64,000 nucleotides of DNA from an uncultured Elusimicrobia bacterium (GTDB taxonomy: Bacteria > Elusimicrobiota > Elusimicrobia > Elusimicrobiales > Elusimicrobiaceae), in the NCBI GenBank assembly GCA_945913025.1, contig CAMECJ010000003.1, forward strand, positions 39,746 through 103,745, given 5' to 3'. The translations under genes and the position numbers were made by a program. Positions 43,538 through 52,238 of this stretch are shown in pieces. Each line of letters begins with the position of its first letter. Position 1 is the first letter of the stretch. The notes beneath the pieces are model-generated. The model saw nothing but the letters and a program-made list of their open reading frames with translations. It did no database searches and was not told the origin of the DNA.

Positions 43538-43679
43538 TTAGGGCATTCTGTCTCTGGCGGCCTGCAGCATGCGGCCGCACAGCGTGCCGGAATAACGGCA
43601 ACAGTTGGTTCCTGAAACCAGTTCAAAAAACAATACAATCCCTTGCGTCCGGCTCTCCCGCTAATCCGCAGACACACCA

Positions 43680-43707
43680 AAACGCCCCGTTAGAAAACGG
43701 GGCGTTT
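43680..43707 (-). terminator. tolB operon terminator
   Basis: A perfect 12-bp stem (43680-43691 with 43696-43707) with loop AGAA lies just after the tolB stop on the minus strand, followed there by a TTTT-containing stretch. Confidence 0.85.
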
Positions 43708-43733
43708 CAAAAGGACAAGCTAAAATACCGTGG

Positions 43734-45029
43734 TTAAAAACTCCAATGCGGCGTAAAAGAGTCGCCTTTCAAGTCCGCCAACAAGTGCGGCGCACTGCCG
43801 TCCATATCCATTAAATACAGCTGGCGTTTGCCGTTGCGCGTGGTGGTGAATGCGATAAAGCGGCCGTCGGGGGACCAAGTCGGGTCCTCGTTGGAACCGG
43901 CGTCCGTCGTCAGACGGCGAATTTGCGTTCCCGTCAGATCCACTAAGAAAATATCCATCGGATGGTACGGGGATTCGCGTCCGGAAAATACAATCCACTC
44001 TCCGGTAGGAGACCACTGCGGGCTGTCCGACCAGTTGAAATTCTTAGTCAGCGGGCGGGTGTTGCCAGTAGCAAGCTCCATCACGTAAATTTGCGGGTTG
44101 CCCGCACGGTTAGAAACGAACGTAATATATTTTCCGTCGGGCGAATAGGACGGGGAACCGTCCACCGATGCTTTATTGGTAATACGCGTTTTTGCGTGCG
44201 TTTCCAAATTGTAGATATAAATACTGGGGTTGGAACCGCCGGAGCTCGTAAACGCCAGGGCTTTACCGTCCGGCGATACGCCGCCGATGAGCGATAACCC
44301 GCCGCGAATAATAATCGGCGCGATTTTTCCGCCGCGCAAATCAATGGCGAAAATATCCGGATTTTTATATTTGTACGTAGTGTAGAAAATCCGCCCGTCC
44401 TTGGACCAGCGGGGCAAAATCGCAATGCTTTTATCGTTAGTCAGTTTCTGTAAATTGGCGCCGTCATAATCCACTACGTAAATTTCTTTGTAGTGGGTGG
44501 AATTATTAGAGAAAGCGATTTTCGTATCCGCAATGCCGCGTTTGCCCGTCAGCGCGGAAACAATCTGGTCCGATGCAATATGCGAAAGCCGGCGCAGACT
44601 GCTTTGCGTTCCCTTAAACGCCTTGGCAAATACGGGCTGACGGGTAGAAATATCGTATACATACAGCTTAATGGTGTAATACGGTTCGGCGTAGCTGATA
44701 TCACCCGCTAACAGATAACTGGCGCGTGCGCGGGCCCAGCCCGTCAGCGTTTCGCTGAGCTTTTTAGCATTAAAATCGGGACCGTCCTCAGATACGTCAA
44801 AATAACGCGCAAACAGCAAGTCTCCGCGCATTACGTCGCGCACTTCCACGGCGGCTTCTTGCGCTTTGTCGCCCGAAAAATTAAAAGGCGGCATGCCGAT
44901 GGCAGGCAGACGTTTATCCCCCACGGAAGTAATACCGATATAAACGTCTGTCTGCGGCGCGCAAAACGCCGGAAGGGCTGCCAAAAACAGCACGGTTAAA
45001 AGGTTAAAAAAAGAGAGAAATTTTTTCAT
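43734..45029 (-). CDS. tolB: Tol-Pal system protein TolB
   Basis: 431 residues from the ATG at 45029, where a normal signal peptide starts (MKKFLSFFNLL); an in-frame ATG at 45059 is 4 nt after cpoB and is an alternative. Neither has a good Shine-Dalgarno sequence. The N-terminal domain (about 25-170) is followed by a six-bladed beta-propeller with WD40-like repeats of the type S-P-D-G-x-x-I-A-F. TolB binds Pal in the periplasm and helps outer-membrane constriction. It is the last gene of the pal-cpoB-tolB group. Confidence 0.93.
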   Translation of the reverse strand: MKKFLSFFNLLTVLFLAALPAFCAPQTDVYIGITSVGDKRLPAIGMPPFNFSGDKAQEAAVEVRDVMRGDLLFARYFDVSEDGPDFNAKKLSETLTGWARARASYLLAGDISYAEPYYTIKLYVYDISTRQPVFAKAFKGTQSSLRRLSHIASDQIVSALTGKRGIADTKIAFSNNSTHYKEIYVVDYDGANLQKLTNDKSIAILPRWSKDGRIFYTTYKYKNPDIFAIDLRGGKIAPIIIRGGLSLIGGVSPDGKALAFTSSGGSNPSIYIYNLETHAKTRITNKASVDGSPSYSPDGKYITFVSNRAGNPQIYVMELATGNTRPLTKNFNWSDSPQWSPTGEWIVFSGRESPYHPMDIFLVDLTGTQIRRLTTDAGSNEDPTWSPDGRFIAFTTTRNGKRQLYLMDMDGSAPHLLADLKGDSFTPHWSF

Positions 45030-45063
45030 AAGAATAAAACCGCGCACACGCGCGGCCATAAAA

Positions 45064-45756
45064 TTATTTCAGTTTGGCAAGCTCGGCCTTGGCCAATTTG
45101 GCTTCAGGCGAGGAGGCAAATTCCTGCACCACGGAATTCAGATAGCGTTTGGCTTCGTCGGTCTTGCCCAACGGTACAATACTGCGGGCGTATTTCAGAC
45201 GGGCGGCAGCGGTTTGTTTGCTCTGCGGAAATTTTTGAAGCACCGTTGCATAAGCCACAGCGGCCTGTTTCATTTGGCCGCCCCCCGCGTAAGCATCGCC
45301 CATATACATATAGGCGGTTTCCGCGTTCTCGCTGTCCGGGTATTTGGAAATGTAGAGTTTAAATCCCATAGCGGCGGAATCAAAAGCGCCTTTATCCAAA
45401 TGCGTTTTGGCTTCGGCAAATAAATCCGAAGGAAGCACGGCAGCTGACTTTTCCGCAGCAGAAGCGCCGGCCGCGGCGCCGGATTGAAGAGAAGCGGTCA
45501 AATCATCAAGTTTAGCGGAAAGTTTTACAATCTGGGCGTCTACTTGAGATAAATTCTCACCGGACACAGACAGATTACGGTTTAGCTCATCCATCGTACC
45601 GGCCAACTCCGCCTGGTTGGCCTGCATCTGGGCGATGGTGGCGTTAAGTTCCTGAAGCTGCAGTTTAAGCGTACTCATATCGCGTTCGCTGGCAATGCAG
45701 CCGGACAGCAAAAAGCCCGAACCGGCCATAAAAATAAATTTAGTAATGTTTTTCAT
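45064..45756 (-). CDS. cpoB: CpoB/YbgF-like lipoprotein with coiled coil and TPR domain
   Basis: 230 residues. Signal peptide with lipobox LLSGC (Cys20), so this version is a lipoprotein, unlike soluble CpoB of E. coli. A coiled coil (about residues 26-95) is followed by an Ala-rich linker and a C-terminal TPR domain (about 112-230) with the family pattern F-x-L-Y-I-S-K-Y-P-D-S, Y-M-G-D-A-Y and L-Q-K-F-P-Q-S-K. CpoB coordinates peptidoglycan synthesis with the Tol complex. It lies between pal and tolB on the minus strand. Confidence 0.9.
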   Translation of the reverse strand: MKNITKFIFMAGSGFLLSGCIASERDMSTLKLQLQELNATIAQMQANQAELAGTMDELNRNLSVSGENLSQVDAQIVKLSAKLDDLTASLQSGAAAGASAAEKSAAVLPSDLFAEAKTHLDKGAFDSAAMGFKLYISKYPDSENAETAYMYMGDAYAGGGQMKQAAVAYATVLQKFPQSKQTAAARLKYARSIVPLGKTDEAKRYLNSVVQEFASSPEAKLAKAELAKLK

Positions 45757-45784
45757 TTAGGTTCGGGCTCCTTGCCAAAATAAA

Positions 45785-46294
45785 TTAGTTTACTTTAAGA
45801 AGCGTATCGGCTCTGCGGTTTTGCGCCCAGCAGGACTGGGAAGCTTCGTAGCAAACCGGTTTTTCTTCCCCGTAAGAAACGGTGGTAATATTTTTGGCCG
45901 GAATGCCCAAGCGCACGTAATACGCTTTCACTTCGTCAGCGCGTTTTTGGCCCAAAGCAATGTTGTAGGCGATGGTGCCTCTGTCGTCGCAGTTACCTTC
46001 CACGGTAACGGTGTAGTTGGCCATAGAAGCGGCGGATTTAATAGCCTGCGCGTTGGCTTCTACGATTTTGCGGGCGTCGGAAGACAAAGTGTATTTGTCG
46101 AGCGCAAAATGCACTACGCCCAAAGCCACTTCCTGAGCGGGCACTTCGGCCACGACTTCGGTTTCTTCAAGCACCATTTCAGTTCCGGTGCCGGCAGTAA
46201 GGTCCGCATTGGCGTCATCTTTTACATTCTTTTTACAGGCGGTCAAGCCGGCGGCCAAAGCGAAAACCAAAACAACTTTCAGTAAGTTTTTCAT
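45785..46294 (-). CDS. pal: Peptidoglycan-associated lipoprotein Pal
   Basis: 169 residues from the ATG at 46294, which has CGGAG before it; a longer in-frame start at 46390 lies upstream of the promoter. Signal peptide with lipobox LTAC (Cys20). The C-terminal OmpA-like domain (about 60-169) has F-A-L-D-K-Y-T-L-S and the peptidoglycan-binding G-N-C-D-D-R-G-T segment and A-x-x-V-K-A-Y-Y-V-R-L-G-I. Two cysteines near the C-terminus (V-C-Y-E-A-S-Q-S-C) may form a disulfide. It is the first gene of the group and has its own promoter. Confidence 0.95.
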   Translation of the reverse strand: MKNLLKVVLVFALAAGLTACKKNVKDDANADLTAGTGTEMVLEETEVVAEVPAQEVALGVVHFALDKYTLSSDARKIVEANAQAIKSAASMANYTVTVEGNCDDRGTIAYNIALGQKRADEVKAYYVRLGIPAKNITTVSYGEEKPVCYEASQSCWAQNRRADTLLKVN

Positions 46295-46333
46295 TTGTTT
46301 CTCCGTTTGATATTTTATACTTCTTATACATAA

Positions 46334-46363
46334 ATCATAGCAGACTTTGGCCCCCTCGGTCAA
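46334..46363 (-). promoter_or_regulatory. pal-cpoB-tolB promoter
   Basis: On the minus strand TTGACC (46358-46363), an 18-nt spacer and TATGAT (46334-46339). The leader to the pal ATG is about 33 nt. Confidence 0.8.
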
Positions 46364-46484
46364 CGGAGAACTCCCCCCCGTCCGCCACATTTATGCGTAT
46401 CTTTATTTAAGTGTTTTTAGCGTTTTTAAGCAACGTAAATTTTAGATTAGAACACCTTCCCGGTAAAACCGAGGGAAATTAGTG

Positions 46485-47786
46485 TTAAACTTGCGGCAGA
46501 TTATCCGAAGGCACTTCCTCTTGCGCGGGCGGCGGGACTGCTAACGCGTCAGGCATTTGCACTTTATGCCGTTTAAACATTGCTTTTCCAAGCCATTTAA
46601 GCCCGCCTTTTTCAATACGGAAAGACATCAAATTAGACAACAGAACGCTAAAGAAAATCACCGCATAGATAACGTCCTGAATGACGGCCCCTTCTTCGGG
46701 CAGTTGGGAAGCAATCATGGCTGCCAGCACCGCGCTGACAAGCCCGTTGGGGCACATCGCCAAAATAACGGAAACATCCTCCCTGCTGATATTTTTAGAC
46801 ACGCAGTAATTTACCGCCGGCGCGCGGAACACCAGTTTAAAGAACGCTACCGCAAAGCCGATGGCAATCAAATCCAACCGTCCGATACGCATACAAATGC
46901 CCATGTAGACGAAAAACAGCGTTTTTAAAATAAATTCTATCTCATCAAAAAACGCTTTTTCACCGCGGTTTAAAGACAGCAGGTGGCTGAAATTAAATTT
47001 CGTCAGCCACAGACGGCGGATTAGCCGCGTATTGCCCGCCATTACCCCAAACGCTAGTGTAGCAATCGCCCCGTCTGCACCAATCAGTCCGCTGATGCTG
47101 TAAACGAGCAGTACAAACGCAAAAGTCAGCGAAACCGCGTTTTCCAAACGGCGTACCCGATTTAAAATTCCCATCCAAAACACGCCCGCAGCCGCCGCAA
47201 ACAAGATACCAAGCCCGAAAGATTTTATTACCTTCCACGAAATTTCGGCTGCGGAAACCTGCCCTCCGTGCGATGCTACGCTTAACAACGCAAGCGCCAG
47301 CACAATGGAGTATACACCCGTCAAATTGGCTTCCAGAAATAAAACGGTTTTGGCGGTTTTGGAGACCTGCAGTTTGGAAAGCATCGGGGTAATGACGGCG
47401 GTGGAATTATCCGCCACAATCGCGCCGATGATAAACGCGTAAAGCTGCGGGATATGCAGCATCCGCTGGGTAATAAAAGCCGTCGTAAATGTAATGACCG
47501 CAAAACACACAGTAGTCAGCAACATTCCCTGCCCGACTGCCCCGCGTAAAGATAAAATACGGAAATCCACCCCGCTTTTAAATAGGACTACGATAAGAGC
47601 CACGGTCGTAAAAATCTGGCCCGCTCCACCAAAATCGTCTGCGGAGGCCCAGCCGAATACAGGGCCGAGCAAAATTCCTAACACCATCAGCGGCAGCACA
47701 TCCGGCAGACGCGTTTTCTCAAACAAAGAAGAAAACACCTGCCCTAAAAAAAGTAAAACACCGATAAATAAAATGGTATACGTCAT
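46485..47786 (-). CDS. Cation:proton antiporter (CPA-type sodium/hydrogen exchanger)
   Basis: 433 residues with about 12-13 transmembrane segments. The family opening F-L-G-Q-V-F-S-S-L-F-E-K-T-R-L-P-D-V-L and L-G-I-L-L-G-P are present, and the ion-binding region reads G-A-I-V-A-D-N-S-T-A-V-I, where other exchangers have TDP or ND. A soluble tail of about 40 residues rich in Pro and Glu ends the protein. It exchanges Na+ or K+ for protons across the inner membrane. The ATG has no Shine-Dalgarno sequence but follows a TATAAT by 6 nt. It diverges from the response regulator gene. Confidence 0.9.
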   Translation of the reverse strand: MTYTILFIGVLLFLGQVFSSLFEKTRLPDVLPLMVLGILLGPVFGWASADDFGGAGQIFTTVALIVVLFKSGVDFRILSLRGAVGQGMLLTTVCFAVITFTTAFITQRMLHIPQLYAFIIGAIVADNSTAVITPMLSKLQVSKTAKTVLFLEANLTGVYSIVLALALLSVASHGGQVSAAEISWKVIKSFGLGILFAAAAGVFWMGILNRVRRLENAVSLTFAFVLLVYSISGLIGADGAIATLAFGVMAGNTRLIRRLWLTKFNFSHLLSLNRGEKAFFDEIEFILKTLFFVYMGICMRIGRLDLIAIGFAVAFFKLVFRAPAVNYCVSKNISREDVSVILAMCPNGLVSAVLAAMIASQLPEEGAVIQDVIYAVIFFSVLLSNLMSFRIEKGGLKWLGKAMFKRHKVQMPDALAVPPPAQEEVPSDNLPQV

Positions 47787-47792
47787 TTGTTT

Positions 47793-47821
47793 ATTATACG
47801 AAAAACGTCTCTTGCACGAAA
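47793..47821 (-). promoter_or_regulatory. Antiporter promoter, probably leaderless
   Basis: On the minus strand a perfect TATAAT (47793-47798) lies 6 nt before the ATG at 47786, with a weak -35 (TTTCGT, 17-nt spacer). It overlaps the -35 of the divergent response-regulator promoter, so the two may compete. Confidence 0.55.
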
Positions 47822-47840
47822 CTGAAATATTTAATTAAAT
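47812..47840 (+). promoter_or_regulatory. Possible promoter of the response regulator-GGDEF gene
   Basis: TTGCAC (47812-47817), a 17-nt spacer and a weak -10 TTAAAT (47835-47840), 6 nt before the ATG at 47847; no Shine-Dalgarno sequence. Confidence 0.4.
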
Positions 47841-47846
47841 ATCCGT

Positions 47847-48782
47847 ATGGAACACAACACAAAAATATTACTGGCCGATGATTCCCACGCCATTCGTTTT
47901 TTAGTGTCCGAAATTCTAACCGACGCCGGATTTACCGTTATACAGGCTGAAAACGGACAGGAAGCCATAGACAAAACATATAAGGAAAACCCCGATTTAC
48001 TTATCTTAGATTATGAAATGCCCCAAAAAACAGGGTTTGAAGTCGTTAAAGAGGTCCGCAGCCGCACCGGATATTTACATATGCCCATCATTATTTTTAC
48101 TGCAGTGACGGACAAATCCACCAAGTTGGAAGGACTGGGATTAGATATCGACGATTATCTTACCAAACCCGCTGACGAAGACGAAATCGTCGCGCGCGTA
48201 AAACTGCTTTTAAAACGCAGCAAACAAAAAATGGATTGCAACCCGCTTACACGCCTTTCCGGAAATCCGTCTATTCAAGCGCGCGTGGAGGCGGAAATTG
48301 CCTCCGGAAAGCCTTTTGCCGTGTTGTATTGCGATTTGAACAATTTTAAATCGTTTAACGACCATTACGGATTTGAAGCCGGAGACCGCGTACTGAAAAC
48401 GGAAGCGGATATTATTACCCGCGCCGCGGCCAAACATACGGGTACGTTTGTAGGACATATCGGCGGGGATGATTTTATCGTCGTCTGCCCGTTTGAATCG
48501 GCGGAAAAAATCGCGCGGGAAATTACGGAGCAAACCGACAAGGTATCCCCGTCTTTTTATAACGAAGAAGACCGCGCCAAAGGGTTTATGACGGCTGTCA
48601 ACCGCAAGGGCGAAACGGAAAATTTCAAGTTTTTATCCATCGGCATCGGCATTGTACACAATACAAAACGTCCGTTGACATCATTTGCGATGGTCAGCAA
48701 TATTGGCAGTGAATTAAAATGTCTGGCCAAACAACATCCGGACGGCAGTTTTTACGTAATGGACCGCCGAAGCTGCAAATAA
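47847..48782 (+). CDS. Response regulator with a GGDEF-type domain
   Basis: 311 residues. Receiver domain (about 5-122): acidic pair DD at 11-12, phosphoacceptor Asp55 in LLILDYEMP, and the Thr/Lys switch residues in FTAVTD and TKPAD. A diguanylate-cyclase-like domain follows (about 135-305): N-P-L-T-R-L-S-G-N start, and GGDDF at 206-210 in place of GGDEF. The Asp for Glu change in the signature may lower or alter activity; binding of c-di-GMP or GTP could remain. The partner sensor kinase is not in the window. Confidence 0.9.
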   Translation: MEHNTKILLADDSHAIRFLVSEILTDAGFTVIQAENGQEAIDKTYKENPDLLILDYEMPQKTGFEVVKEVRSRTGYLHMPIIIFTAVTDKSTKLEGLGLDIDDYLTKPADEDEIVARVKLLLKRSKQKMDCNPLTRLSGNPSIQARVEAEIASGKPFAVLYCDLNNFKSFNDHYGFEAGDRVLKTEADIITRAAAKHTGTFVGHIGGDDFIVVCPFESAEKIAREITEQTDKVSPSFYNEEDRAKGFMTAVNRKGETENFKFLSIGIGIVHNTKRPLTSFAMVSNIGSELKCLAKQHPDGSFYVMDRRSCK

Positions 48783-49041
48783 TCTTTTCGTCCCTTGTGC
48801 GCCAACCGTAAGTTAAGCACAGCGGTTAGAATAGAATAACACTGCAGACGATTATATGATTTTTCAAAACCGACTGTAGTTGGCGGGATTTAGTTACCCG
48901 CATAGGTGTGGCTGCAGTCACGTTAAGGGCAAGGCACGCACAAGATAACAGAATTTGGCAAATTGTTGCCCGTATAAGCAACAACGGATAAGAAATCTCT
49001 TTCTTATCCGTTGTGCGTAATCCCTCAGTTAAGTACAGCCG
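48783..49041. other. Structured intergenic region of 259 bp, possible RNA gene
   Basis: No gene is supported here. On the plus strand an 8-bp stem (48872-48879 with 48912-48919) encloses a GCGGG/CCCGC stem (48883-48887 with 48897-48901). A second, perfect 15-bp stem with loop TCTC lies at 48981-49014. Near both ends is a similar stretch, AGTTAAGCACAGCGGTTA (48811) and AGTTAAGTACAGCCGTTA (49026). No promoter or T-run fixes a transcript. Confidence 0.45.
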
Positions 49042-50772
49042 TTATTCTTTATAAATGGGATAGTAGTAAATGCCCATATACACCGGATTGTCCACAAAAC
49101 CCTTCACCTTCGACCGCACGGCCCAAAGTCCCGTAGGGTGGACGGTGTAAATTTGCATTGCGTCGTCGTGAATCAGGTTATGCACTTGTTTATAAAGCGC
49201 ATTGCGCTTGTTGGCGTCCGTTTCCGCCACGGCGCGCTCAATGAGTTTATCGGCTTGCGGATTGGAATATCCCTGTGAAAGCGCATACCGCCCCTGACTG
49301 TGTGCAAACGGGAAATAGAAATTATGCGCATCGGCATAATCGGCTACCCAGCCGCGCGCCCATACAGGCATTTGGCGGCGTGTCGTTTTTTCCAAGAAAG
49401 CAGGCCACGTTACCCCGCGCAAATCAATCTGGAATTTGGGATTCAAACGCTCCACATTGCGTTTTAAAATTTCACTCGCGATTTGGCGCATTTCTCCGCT
49501 CGTATTATACGTAATCGTAAACTTAAATCCCTTTTTCCACACTTGGCCGCCCCAAGCTTTTTTAAAGTGTTCTTCGGCTTTTTTCAAGTCAAAGCCGTAG
49601 CGTTTAAAATCCTTGTCGTATTTAACCAGTCCGGCGGGAGCGGGGCCGAACGAGGCCTCACCGCGGCCTTCCATCGACTCACGCAAGAACGCGTCATAAT
49701 CAAAAGCATAAACAAACGCTTGGCGCAAATCGCGGTCGGCAAAGAAATCAGAAGGAATTCCATTGCCGTCCAATTTACCGGATCCTACGTCCGGATTGGC
49801 GTCCATATTAATATCCAGCGTAAAAAAAATCACCGGATCGGTACGCAAGCGCGGCAAATTATCGTACAGCGTAATATCCGGATTCCCTTTGAGCTGGGAA
49901 ACAAACTTAGGCGACAATTCCGCAATATCCGCATCGCCCGATTCCAACATTAACCGCAGCGTGCTGGCTTCGTCTACCGTCTTTAAATGAATGGTTTTCA
50001 GTTTCGGCGCCCCCGCAAAATAATGTTCGTTGGCTGCCAGCGTAACGGACTTGCCCGCAATATCCCAACGGGCCAGTTTAAACGGCCCCGTACCGTTCGT
50101 TTGCGCAAACAGCGGGGAGTTTTCCTTGGAGAAATTGTTGAATTGTTTCCATGTTTCTTCCGTTCCATCCCACGCGCCTTGCCTGACGGCCCAGTTTTTG
50201 CTCATCACATACCCCCACCGCGCCGCAATGGACAAAAACGGCGCAAAAGGACGCTTGAGCGTGATGACAACATTATTTCCCTCTACACGCACCGCGTCCG
50301 CCGCATCCTTAAAATTGACAACGATATTTCCCTGTGCGTCACGCGTGGAAGAAACACCCAAAACCGGCTCCAATAAAAGGCTTGAGGGTCCTCCGGCGAC
50401 ATCGGACAGCAAAAACCGCAGAAGCGAATAGCGCACGTCCTCGGGAGTCAGTTCCGTGCCGTCGTGGAATTTAACGCCTTGGCGAATCGGGAACGTATAT
50501 GTACGGCCGTCCGCGGAAATCAAACCGTTTTCTTTAGAAGGGACCTCAAGCGACAGCGACGGCTCCAACTCGGTAAGCGAACTGCCCTTAAATTTTAACA
50601 GCGTATCGTAAATGTTTATTAACATTCCGTGCGTCACGCCGTCGTAGGAATACACGGGATCCATTGATTCCATTTCGCTTTTATGCGCTACGATAAGAGT
50701 GTCTTTTTGCGCACTTTGGGAACACGCGCCCAAGACGCAGACTAAGAGTAAACACAATAATATTTTTTTCAT
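49042..50772 (-). CDS. Oligopeptide/dipeptide-binding lipoprotein (ABC transporter, SBP family 5)
   Basis: 576 residues from the ATG at 50772, which follows AGGAG; a longer frame to 50817 has no support. Signal peptide with lipobox LGAC (Cys17). The mature protein is a family 5 solute-binding protein: the E-S-M-D-P-V-Y-S-Y opening, V-K-F-H-D-G-T-E-L-T-P-E-D-V-R-Y-S and the T-G-P-F-K-L motif. It would capture peptides for import. The permease and ATPase genes are not in the window. Its start overlaps the C39-like gene by 4 nt (ATGA), so the two are co-translated. Confidence 0.93.
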   Translation of the reverse strand: MKKILLCLLLVCVLGACSQSAQKDTLIVAHKSEMESMDPVYSYDGVTHGMLINIYDTLLKFKGSSLTELEPSLSLEVPSKENGLISADGRTYTFPIRQGVKFHDGTELTPEDVRYSLLRFLLSDVAGGPSSLLLEPVLGVSSTRDAQGNIVVNFKDAADAVRVEGNNVVITLKRPFAPFLSIAARWGYVMSKNWAVRQGAWDGTEETWKQFNNFSKENSPLFAQTNGTGPFKLARWDIAGKSVTLAANEHYFAGAPKLKTIHLKTVDEASTLRLMLESGDADIAELSPKFVSQLKGNPDITLYDNLPRLRTDPVIFFTLDINMDANPDVGSGKLDGNGIPSDFFADRDLRQAFVYAFDYDAFLRESMEGRGEASFGPAPAGLVKYDKDFKRYGFDLKKAEEHFKKAWGGQVWKKGFKFTITYNTSGEMRQIASEILKRNVERLNPKFQIDLRGVTWPAFLEKTTRRQMPVWARGWVADYADAHNFYFPFAHSQGRYALSQGYSNPQADKLIERAVAETDANKRNALYKQVHNLIHDDAMQIYTVHPTGLWAVRSKVKGFVDNPVYMGIYYYPIYKE

Positions 50773-51728
50773 TTTCTCCTCACAATATACGCGGCCCCTT
50801 TTTTGTTTAAAAGCCAAGCCTCCGCAAATTGGCGGGCGTCATAGGCCCGCAGAACGGTTTCCTTAGTGGCGGCGGCAGGATCGGCCACCAACACTTTCTG
50901 TTTTCCCCAGCCGCGCACCAGCACCAAATGACCTGCGGTGGATTCCATTGGCGCGCCGTCCAACCGGCCCCTGCCGTAAGAAATACTGGCTGCTACAAAC
51001 GAGTCCGGCGTTACAAAATCTTTCAGCTCTTCCAGCGAGGAAAACCGCCGCACAAACGCTTGCGCGCCGCGCATACCCGCCGCTGCCGTGTTAAACGTCC
51101 AATTCCCGTAAATGGCGGCGGACTGGTCAAACACGTCCTGCAGAAAGGGGGCCAACGGCGTTGGATATCCTAACGCATTCAATGCCATAGAAACCGAAAC
51201 GGGGCTGCAGATACGTCTTTTGTCGGGATGTTTTTGTTCCATTTGCGAAATGGGATTTACCGATGCGCAAAAAGCTCCGTACGGCAATCGCGGCGCAGCT
51301 TTCGCGTCATACGTAAACGGAACCCGCACCCCGCACGCCCACAGCCCGTTCAAGCGGCCCGATCCCGACAACTTTAACCGGAACCGGTACGCTTCGGCAG
51401 GCGCAGACAGACAAAGCTCGTCCGTTTCCACGCGGCCGAATGCGTCCTCCTGCGGGGGAAAACTCCGTTTAAACTGTGCGGACAAAAGCCCCAATTTATA
51501 AAATCCGCTCCATTCCCCGCCGCAGCAGACCTGCGCCTCCAACAACAGCAAGCCGTCATCTTGCGCCGAAAAATCGGCAGACAACACAAGCGACGAAAAC
51601 GGAAAGGCGGGCCTGACGGGAAAAGACACGTCGGTTACAATCCCGTCGGCAGAAGCAGTCCGCTCCACATCGGACGGCGTGTGGGGAAAGTTAAATGCGT
51701 TTTGGCGAAAAGAAGAAAGCGGTTTCAT
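50769..51728 (-). CDS. Peptidase C39-like protein with N-terminal beta domain
   Basis: 319 residues from the ATG at 51728 (an ATG one codon earlier, 51731, is equally possible). There is no Shine-Dalgarno sequence; the start lies about 8-11 nt after the tRNA-Pro 3' end, so translation may begin on a tRNA-processed mRNA. Residues about 25-155 look like a beta-rich domain. The C-terminal part (about 160-319) has a papain-like arrangement: Cys in RRICSPVSVSMAL, His in TAGHLVLVRGWG, and Asp in LVADPAAA, as in the C39_2 family. No signal peptide is seen. It may cleave peptides or cell-wall bonds. It is coupled to the peptide-binding lipoprotein gene. Confidence 0.82.
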   Translation of the reverse strand: MKPLSSFRQNAFNFPHTPSDVERTASADGIVTDVSFPVRPAFPFSSLVLSADFSAQDDGLLLLEAQVCCGGEWSGFYKLGLLSAQFKRSFPPQEDAFGRVETDELCLSAPAEAYRFRLKLSGSGRLNGLWACGVRVPFTYDAKAAPRLPYGAFCASVNPISQMEQKHPDKRRICSPVSVSMALNALGYPTPLAPFLQDVFDQSAAIYGNWTFNTAAAGMRGAQAFVRRFSSLEELKDFVTPDSFVAASISYGRGRLDGAPMESTAGHLVLVRGWGKQKVLVADPAAATKETVLRAYDARQFAEAWLLNKKGAAYIVRRK

Positions 51729-51738
51729 CATAAAAAAA

Positions 51739-51811
51739 TCGGGGCATCCGGACTTGAACCGGAAACCTCCCGCTCCCAAAGCGGGCGCTCTACCACTTGA
51801 GCCATGCCCCG
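51739..51811 (-). tRNA. tRNA-Pro (anticodon UGG)
   Basis: 73-nt cloverleaf on the minus strand: acceptor CGGGGCA/TGCCCCG, D-arm with GCTC, anticodon stem CCCGC/GCGGG around TTTGGGA (anticodon TGG), T-arm with GGTTCAAGTCC, discriminator A. CCA is not encoded. The C39-like gene follows on the same strand. Confidence 0.97.
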
Positions 51812-51820
51812 AATATTTAT

Positions 51821-51849
51821 ATTGTACCAATTTTGCGGATTTTACCCAA
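51821..51849 (-). promoter_or_regulatory. tRNA-Pro promoter
   Basis: On the minus strand TTGGGT (51844-51849), a 17-nt spacer and TACAAT (51821-51826). Transcription would start within a few nt of the mature tRNA 5' end and could run on into the C39-like and peptide-binding genes. Confidence 0.65.
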
Positions 51850-52010
51850 AAAGAATACGCGGCCGCCTCTTGAAAGGTTTGCACCGGACGAATCTCCCCA
51901 CATAGAAAATGTGTTATAATAAATCATATTATTTTGGAAGATATTACGTCTGGTATCAGAACGGAAAGTATAAAAAATGGAAATTCAAATTAAATCTCCC
52001 ACCCCATATT

Positions 52011-52060
52011 AAATGCTTAGAACTTTTTGGGATTTTTCCCTTAATTTCTAAGCATTTTTT
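52011..52060 (+). terminator. Orphan terminator-like hairpin
   Basis: A perfect 12-bp stem (52011-52022 with 52046-52057) encloses a smaller GGGA/TCCC hairpin and ends in a T-run. No plus-strand gene precedes it. Confidence 0.65.
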
Positions 52061-52172
52061 ATTTCCCTCTACAAAAATATTGAACGGTTCCCTGTATTTC
52101 GGGTATATTTTATGCCCGTCCAATATATAATCGCTGGCTATATGGCGCAAAAGAGGCTGCTGTAAGTTGAGT

Positions 52173-52211
52173 AAAAGAAAATCCCCGCCGGGAGTTAATC
52201 CTAACGGGGAT
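52173..52211 (-). terminator. tRNA-Ser terminator
   Basis: On the minus strand a 7-bp stem (52205-52211 with 52181-52187) is followed by a TTTTCTTTT stretch. Confidence 0.75.
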
Positions 52212-52238
52212 ATATGCTATAAATTCAAAACTAAAATA

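Larger units (their letters stand above)
51850..52238. other. Gap between tRNA-Pro and tRNA-Ser, A/T-rich, no gene supported
   Basis: This 389-bp stretch is A/T-rich compared with its surroundings. It contains a plus-strand TATAAT (51915), a plus-oriented terminator-like hairpin at 52011-52060 and the tRNA-Ser terminator on the minus strand. Short open frames on both strands lack ribosome binding sites and coding bias. A small plus-strand RNA between 51925 and 52060 is possible but not proved. Confidence 0.5.

Noticed and set aside
51909..52130. Small open frame of 73 codons between the two tRNA genes
   Set aside because: No Shine-Dalgarno sequence, unusual composition, and a terminator-like hairpin lies inside it.
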